From DASVEE01 sp036399695 (GTDB lineage: Bacteria; Acidobacteriota; Thermoanaerobaculia; Gp7-AA8), in NCBI GenBank assembly GCA_036399695.1, contig DASWMP010000170.1, positions 1-7,445 of the forward strand: a DNA stretch of 7,445 nucleotides, in the 5' to 3' direction. A program made the translations under genes and the position numbers. Below the pieces are notes generated by a model. It searched no databases, was not told the DNA's origin, and saw only the letters and a program-made list of their open reading frames with translations. Shown here in pieces: positions 4,092 to 7,445 of the stretch (the first letter of the stretch is position 1; each line of letters opens with the position of its first letter).

Positions 4092-6539
4092 ATGATGAAG
4101 CGATGGATTGCCGTTGCAGTGCTGCTGCTGTCGATGGCCGGAGTCACGGCCGGTCAGGAGACGTACAAGGTACCGGCCAAAGAGCTGGTAGATCTCGCGG
4201 ACGCGCCGCCGCCACCCTCGGCCTTTACTGGACCAGGTGACTGGCTCCTGCTCGCCCGTCCGGCGGTCATGTTCACGATCGCCGACCTGTCTGAGCCGGA
4301 GCTGCGTCTCGGCGGGTATCGCTTCAATCCCGTCACGCACGAGCAGTCGCGCGCCACGTATGCCGTCGAACTGTCTCTACTGAACGGCACCACCGGCGAG
4401 CGGCGCGCCATCACCGGCGTTCCGTCGCGATTGCGCGCCCGCAACTTCTCGTGGTCGCCGGACGGCAGCCGGCTCGCCTTCACCATCGCCACCGATGCCG
4501 GCGTCACGCTCTGGACCGCCGACGTCACCTCAGGCCGTGCCTCACGTTTGGGCACGGTGCTGCTGAACGGAACCCATCCGCGACGGCCGTTTGATTGGCT
4601 GCCGGACAGCCGGACGATCATCGCGCGCGCCGTGCCGGCGAAGCGCGCCGCACCGCCGGCGGAAACGCGCGTCCCGGCCGGTCCGGTGGTTCAGGAGAAC
4701 CTCGGCCGGCGCACGCCGTCGCGAACCTTGCAGGACCTCCTGACCAACGAGCACGATGCCGCCCTCTTCGACTACCACCTGCAGTCACAGCTCGTCGCGC
4801 TGTCGCTCGACGGTACCGCACGCAATCTCGGCGCGCCGGGGATGATCGTGCGCACGGAGCCGTCGCCCGACGGCCAGTACCTCCTCGTCGAGACCGTGCG
4901 TCGTCCGTTCTCGTATATCGTGCCCGAAGGCCGTTTTCCGCGGCGTTTCGATGTGTGGACGCGGAACGGCGACGTAGTGCGGCAGATTGCCGAGCTTCCT
5001 CTGATCGACACTGTCATTCCCGACCGCGACGCGGCAGCCGAGGGTGTGCGCAATCTGAGCTGGCGCGGCGACGAAGCGGCAACGCTCTTCTGGGTCGAGG
5101 CGCAGGACAAGGGGAACCCGAAAATCGAAGCGCCGGTGCGAGACAAGGTGTTGATGCTCGCGGCGCCGTTCAGCGGCACGCCCACCGAGGTGGCTTCGCT
5201 GGCGACGCGATTCGGCGGCGTGCAGTGGGCGAACGGTGACCTGGCGCTCGTCCACGAACGGTGGTGGAAAGCGCGTCGTATCAAGACGTGGCGCATCCGG
5301 CCGTCGCAGCCCGGCACGCCCGAGCTGCTCTTTGACCGCTCAGCCGAGGACCGCTATACCGCGCCCGGCACGCCGGTGATGCAGCGCAATGCGCGCGGCA
5401 TGTCCGTGCTCCGTCTGGCCGACAGCGGCAAGGCGTTCTACCTGTTCGGCGAAGGAGCGTCGCCTGAAGGTGATCGGCCGTTCGTCGACCGCTTCGATCT
5501 AACGACGAAGAACGCCACGCGCCTGTGGCGCTCCGAAGGACAGCAATACGAGACGCCCATCGAGATGCTGGATGACGATGGCCGGCGGCTGGTCACGCGT
5601 CGTGAATCGCCGAGCGAACCGCCGAACTACTTCCTGCGCGACCTGCGCGCCGATACGAGCCGCGCGCTGACGACGTTCCCTCATCCGACGCCGCAGCTCG
5701 TGACGGCAAAGAAAGAGCTGCTGCGGTACGAACGCGCGGACGGCGTCAAGCTGACCGCCACCCTTTACACGCCGCCCGGCTACGACGCGGCGCGCGACGG
5801 ACGTTTGCCGGTAATCGTGTGGGCCTATCCGGAGGAGTTCCTCAGCGCCGACGCGGCGGGGCAGGTGACGACCTCGCCGCATCGCTTCATCCGCGCTGGC
5901 GTCGGCGGCGCGCTGCCGCATCTGATGCGCGGTTACGCGGTACTCGACGACCCATCGATCCCCATCATCGGAGCGGGCGGCGCGCAGCCGAACGACACCT
6001 ATATCGAACAGCTCATCGCGGGCGCCCAGGCAGCAGTCGACGAGGTGGTGCGGCGCGGCGTCGGCGATCGCGACCGGTTCGCCGTCGCCGGTCATTCGTA
6101 CGGCGCGTTCATGACGACGAACCTGCTGGCGCACACAGACCTGTTCCGTGCCGGCATCGCGCGCAGCGGAGCCTACAACCGCACCCTGACGCCGTTCACG
6201 TTCCAGGCGGAGGACCGGAGTTTCTGGGAAGCGTCGGAGACGTACATCCGTATGTCGCCGTTCATGCACGCGCAGAAGCTGAACGAGCCTCTCCTGCTCA
6301 TCCACGGCGCCGCGGACGACAATCCCGGCTCGTTCCCGATGCAGAGCGAACGACTCTTTCAAGCCCTGAAAGGCCTCGGCGGCACCGCGCGCCTGGTGAT
6401 GCTCCCGCACGAGGCGCACGGCTACCGCGCCCGGGAGTCGCTGCTGCACATGCTCTGGGAGCAGGACCGCTGGCTGGAGACGTACGTCAAGAACGCGAAA
6501 CCTCGCGACGCAGCGGCTGCGCCTGCAGCTACGAAGTAA
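4092..6539 (+). CDS. Secreted S9-family serine peptidase, glutamyl endopeptidase-like (S9D)
   Basis: This is a prolyl-oligopeptidase-fold peptidase of 815 residues, likely periplasmic or secreted. Residues 1-20 are a signal peptide (KR, hydrophobic core, VTA before the predicted cut). A beta-propeller-like region follows (about 90-540), with motifs such as FSWSPDGSRLAF and EPSPDGQYLLVET. The alpha/beta-hydrolase domain starts near residue 546. The catalytic serine is Ser669 in GHSYGAF, the aspartate is in the ADDN motif (Asp742/743), and the histidine is His776 in HEAHGY. SGAYNRTLTPFTFQAEDRSFWEA, MSPFMHA and PHEAHGYRARES match the family of plant chloroplast glutamyl endopeptidase and its bacterial relatives, so cleavage after Glu is plausible; bulk peptide degradation for nutrition is the likely role. 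The C-terminus is Ala/Pro/Lys-rich and probably disordered. The gene is bounded by a repeat array and a terminator, so it is monocistronic. Confidence 0.9.
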   Translation: MMKRWIAVAVLLLSMAGVTAGQETYKVPAKELVDLADAPPPPSAFTGPGDWLLLARPAVMFTIADLSEPELRLGGYRFNPVTHEQSRATYAVELSLLNGTTGERRAITGVPSRLRARNFSWSPDGSRLAFTIATDAGVTLWTADVTSGRASRLGTVLLNGTHPRRPFDWLPDSRTIIARAVPAKRAAPPAETRVPAGPVVQENLGRRTPSRTLQDLLTNEHDAALFDYHLQSQLVALSLDGTARNLGAPGMIVRTEPSPDGQYLLVETVRRPFSYIVPEGRFPRRFDVWTRNGDVVRQIAELPLIDTVIPDRDAAAEGVRNLSWRGDEAATLFWVEAQDKGNPKIEAPVRDKVLMLAAPFSGTPTEVASLATRFGGVQWANGDLALVHERWWKARRIKTWRIRPSQPGTPELLFDRSAEDRYTAPGTPVMQRNARGMSVLRLADSGKAFYLFGEGASPEGDRPFVDRFDLTTKNATRLWRSEGQQYETPIEMLDDDGRRLVTRRESPSEPPNYFLRDLRADTSRALTTFPHPTPQLVTAKKELLRYERADGVKLTATLYTPPGYDAARDGRLPVIVWAYPEEFLSADAAGQVTTSPHRFIRAGVGGALPHLMRGYAVLDDPSIPIIGAGGAQPNDTYIEQLIAGAQAAVDEVVRRGVGDRDRFAVAGHSYGAFMTTNLLAHTDLFRAGIARSGAYNRTLTPFTFQAEDRSFWEASETYIRMSPFMHAQKLNEPLLLIHGAADDNPGSFPMQSERLFQALKGLGGTARLVMLPHEAHGYRARESLLHMLWEQDRWLETYVKNAKPRDAAAAPAATK

Positions 6540-6553
6540 GATGGTGAGATCAC

Positions 6554-6589
6554 AGCGGCTGCGCGGGAACTATCCGCGCGGCCGCTTTT
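6554..6589 (+). terminator. Rho-independent terminator of the peptidase gene
   Basis: A 13-base stem (6554-6566 with 6574-6586, one G-T wobble) with a 7-base loop is followed by TTT. It begins 14 bases after the TAA stop. It also separates this gene from the convergent DUF1330 gene, whose stop lies at 6677. Confidence 0.8.
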
Positions 6590-6676
6590 CGGTCGGAACA
6601 CCTACTGGCAACGGAGGCGCGTCACGCTCTGTCGCGAGACGTTTCAAGGCGGCGCCGACGTGCCCGGCTGGCTGTG

Positions 6677-6964
6677 TCAAACACCTTCGACAACGACCAT
6701 GTTGGACCGTGCGCACCGTTCGCGCACCTTCTTCGCCTCGGCATACTCCGGCGAGGCACGCCAGGCCTTCGCCTTCTCGACTGATTCGAACTGCAGGACC
6801 ACCAGACGCCGCGGCGTCCACTCGCCGTCGAGCACCTCGCTCGCGCCACCACGCACGAGATATCGTCCACCATGCGCCGCGATCGAAGCGGATGCCAACC
6901 GTTTGTAGTCCTCGTACTGAACAGGATCGGTGACTTCGATGTCGACAATGATCAAGGCGCTCAT
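6677..6964 (-). CDS. DUF1330 domain protein
   Basis: A 95-residue protein covers the whole DUF1330 family, small proteins with a ferredoxin-like dimeric alpha/beta-barrel fold and no settled biochemical role. Family features are the start LIIVDIEVTDPVQYEDYK (4-21), HGGRYLVRGG (31-40), EVLDGEWTPRRLVVLQF (43-59) and KAWRASPEYAEAKKVR (66-81), ending in VVVEGV. The start is fixed: an in-frame stop (6974-6976) lies four codons upstream of the ATG and overlaps the -10 box. No signal peptide or membrane segment is seen, so it is cytoplasmic. It stands alone, convergent with the peptidase gene, and its upstream side faces a repeat array and the RAYT gene. Confidence 0.9.
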   Translation of the reverse strand: MSALIIVDIEVTDPVQYEDYKRLASASIAAHGGRYLVRGGASEVLDGEWTPRRLVVLQFESVEKAKAWRASPEYAEAKKVRERCARSNMVVVEGV

Positions 6965-6972
6965 TGACCGAG

Positions 6973-6978
6973 ATTATA
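6973..6978 (-). promoter_or_regulatory. Consensus -10 box of the DUF1330 gene
   Basis: TATAAT on the - strand ends 8 bases before the ATG, with no room for a Shine-Dalgarno; the message should be leaderless or nearly so. I see no strong -35 match at 16-18 bases. The nearest repeat element begins about 38 bases further upstream (7016). Confidence 0.55.
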
Positions 6979-7006
6979 TGTGGTGAGCTTGAGCGAGCAC
7001 TTCGTT

Positions 7007-7179
7007 TCCGCTGCTGGGGTCACACGTTCGTTGTCCGCTGCTGGGGTCACACCTTCGTTGCTAGTCACTCTGTCGGTTGCTGTTGGGGGTCACACCTTCT
7101 TTCGTCGTCGTGGTGGCCGGGGTCACAGCCTTTTCCCCCGGTCTCCTTGCCTCGTACCCGGCTACGGGTCACGGCTTCT
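7007..7179 (+). repeat. Five forward CAC-type elements, the first two in a 27-base tandem
   Basis: GGGGTCACACGTTCG (7016-7030) and GGGGTCACACCTTCG (7043-7057) lie in two abutting 27-base units (7007-7033 and 7034-7060) with one difference. Further copies at 7086-7100 (CTTCT end), 7119-7133 (GGGGTCACAGCCTTT) and 7165-7179 (CGGGTCACGGCTTCT) become less like the consensus toward the transposase gene. All point the same way, toward the RAYT gene. Reading frames across this stretch are translated repeats, not genes. Confidence 0.85.
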
Positions 7180-7202
7180 GTTCCACGTTCCCGAAGTTGC
7201 CT

Positions 7203-7219
7203 CTCCACAGCCTGTGGAG
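7203..7219. promoter_or_regulatory. 17-base near-palindrome before the RAYT gene
   Basis: CTCCACAG (7203-7210) and CTGTGGAG (7212-7219) are perfect arms separated by one C. Such a short centre fits a dimeric protein binding site better than an RNA hairpin. It lies about 107 bases before the transposase ATG and just after the repeat array. Its binding partner is unknown. Confidence 0.4.
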
Positions 7220-7283
7220 TACCCGCGTGAAATGTTCCATTCCGAGGAGATTTGCCTTCTCATTTGCTACCACCTGAAGCGGT

Positions 7284-7309
7284 CCTCGGCATCGTTGCGG
7301 TTGCCGAGG
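7284..7309 (+). promoter_or_regulatory. Hairpin 16 bases before the RAYT start
   Basis: CCTCGGCA (7284-7291) and TGCCGAGG (7302-7309) are perfect 8-base arms around a 10-base loop, with a possible T-G pair outside. The right arm contains the GAGGG that would be the best available ribosome binding sequence, so the hairpin could hide it and keep transposase synthesis low. That function is inference. Confidence 0.45.
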
Positions 7310-7325
7310 GACGATTCGGCTCGAT

Positions 7326-7445
7326 ATGGCACGACCACTTCGACTCGAATTTGCAGGCGCCCTGTACCACATCACTTCACGCGGCAATGACCAGCGGGAT
7401 ATCTATCTCGACGATGACGATCGGCTCAACTTCCTGCTGCTACTC
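7326..7445 (+). CDS. REP-associated tyrosine transposase (RAYT, Y1_Tnp family), N-terminal 40 codons
   Basis: The visible residues begin MARPLRLEFAGALYHITSRGN and continue DQRDIYLDDDDRLNFLLLL, the characteristic opening of IS200-like Y1/HUH transposases of the RAYT type. RAYTs are single-copy, usually non-self-mobile relatives of TnpA(IS200) that bind and cut REP elements in DNA; the HUH motif and catalytic Tyr would lie beyond the window edge. ATG 7326 is the first start codon after an in-frame stop at 7275-7277. The Shine-Dalgarno is poor (GAGGG, 15 bases away, inside a hairpin). The array of 15-base elements directly upstream fits the usual link between RAYT genes and REPs. The gene is cut by the window end, not visibly broken. 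Confidence 0.88.
   Translation, partial: MARPLRLEFAGALYHITSRGNDQRDIYLDDDDRLNFLLLL

Noticed and set aside
3698..4147. 149-residue open frame on the - strand
   Set aside because: Its sequence is translated repeats (recurring GSELR and EALTP), with no domain.
5499..6449. 316-residue open frame on the - strand
   Set aside because: It lies wholly opposite the peptidase hydrolase domain, is rich in Arg as antisense frames of GC-rich genes are, and resembles no family I know.
6980..7390. 136-residue open frame on the + strand
   Set aside because: The first half is translated CAC-type repeats (SAAGVT) and the end overlaps the RAYT start in another frame.

Overview
The window is GC-rich bacterial chromosome with long GC-rich intergenic spacers. 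A lone selO, a secreted S9D-type peptidase, a DUF1330 gene, an IPTL-CTERM protein remnant and RAYT-linked repeats together suggest a soil or sediment bacterium, perhaps Acidobacteriota (Vicinamibacteria-like) or a proteobacterium. That placement is inference; no rRNA or tRNA gene is present to settle it.

Layout, left to right. (1) Positions 1-416 are a patchwork of short repeats: three inverted pairs of a 15-base element (consensus GGGGTCASASCTTCG, S = G or C), a duplicated 36-base block and a 37-base tandem duplication. (2) Positions 516-1077 hold the decayed 3' end of a DUF11-repeat surface protein with a still readable C-terminal sorting tail, closed by a strong hairpin. (3) selO (protein AMPylase) at 1197-2669 and an EamA/DMT-family permease at 2809-3693 are separate genes on the + strand. 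(4) Positions 3719-4002 are a second array: three forward and four reverse copies of the element facing a small central hairpin. (5) A secreted S9-family serine peptidase resembling glutamyl endopeptidases lies at 4092-6539, followed by a terminator. (6) A convergent small DUF1330 gene lies on the - strand at 6677-6964. (7) Positions 7007-7179 hold a third array, all forward, ahead of two hairpins and the first 40 codons of a REP-associated tyrosine transposase (RAYT, Y1_Tnp family) that runs off the right edge.

The main theme is the repeat system. I count 20 recognisable copies of one 15-base element in three intergenic arrays, next to the kind of transposase known in other bacteria to be associated with REP/REPIN elements. 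The copies fall into three sequence subtypes (GAG, GAC, CAC, named from the middle bases) that largely sort by array. The protein-coding genes look like unrelated single-gene housekeeping or accessory units. Three of the four complete genes have a -10-like hexamer only 8-12 bases before the start codon and no clear Shine-Dalgarno, which suggests leaderless or nearly leaderless transcripts. Only the secreted peptidase has an obvious ribosome binding site.
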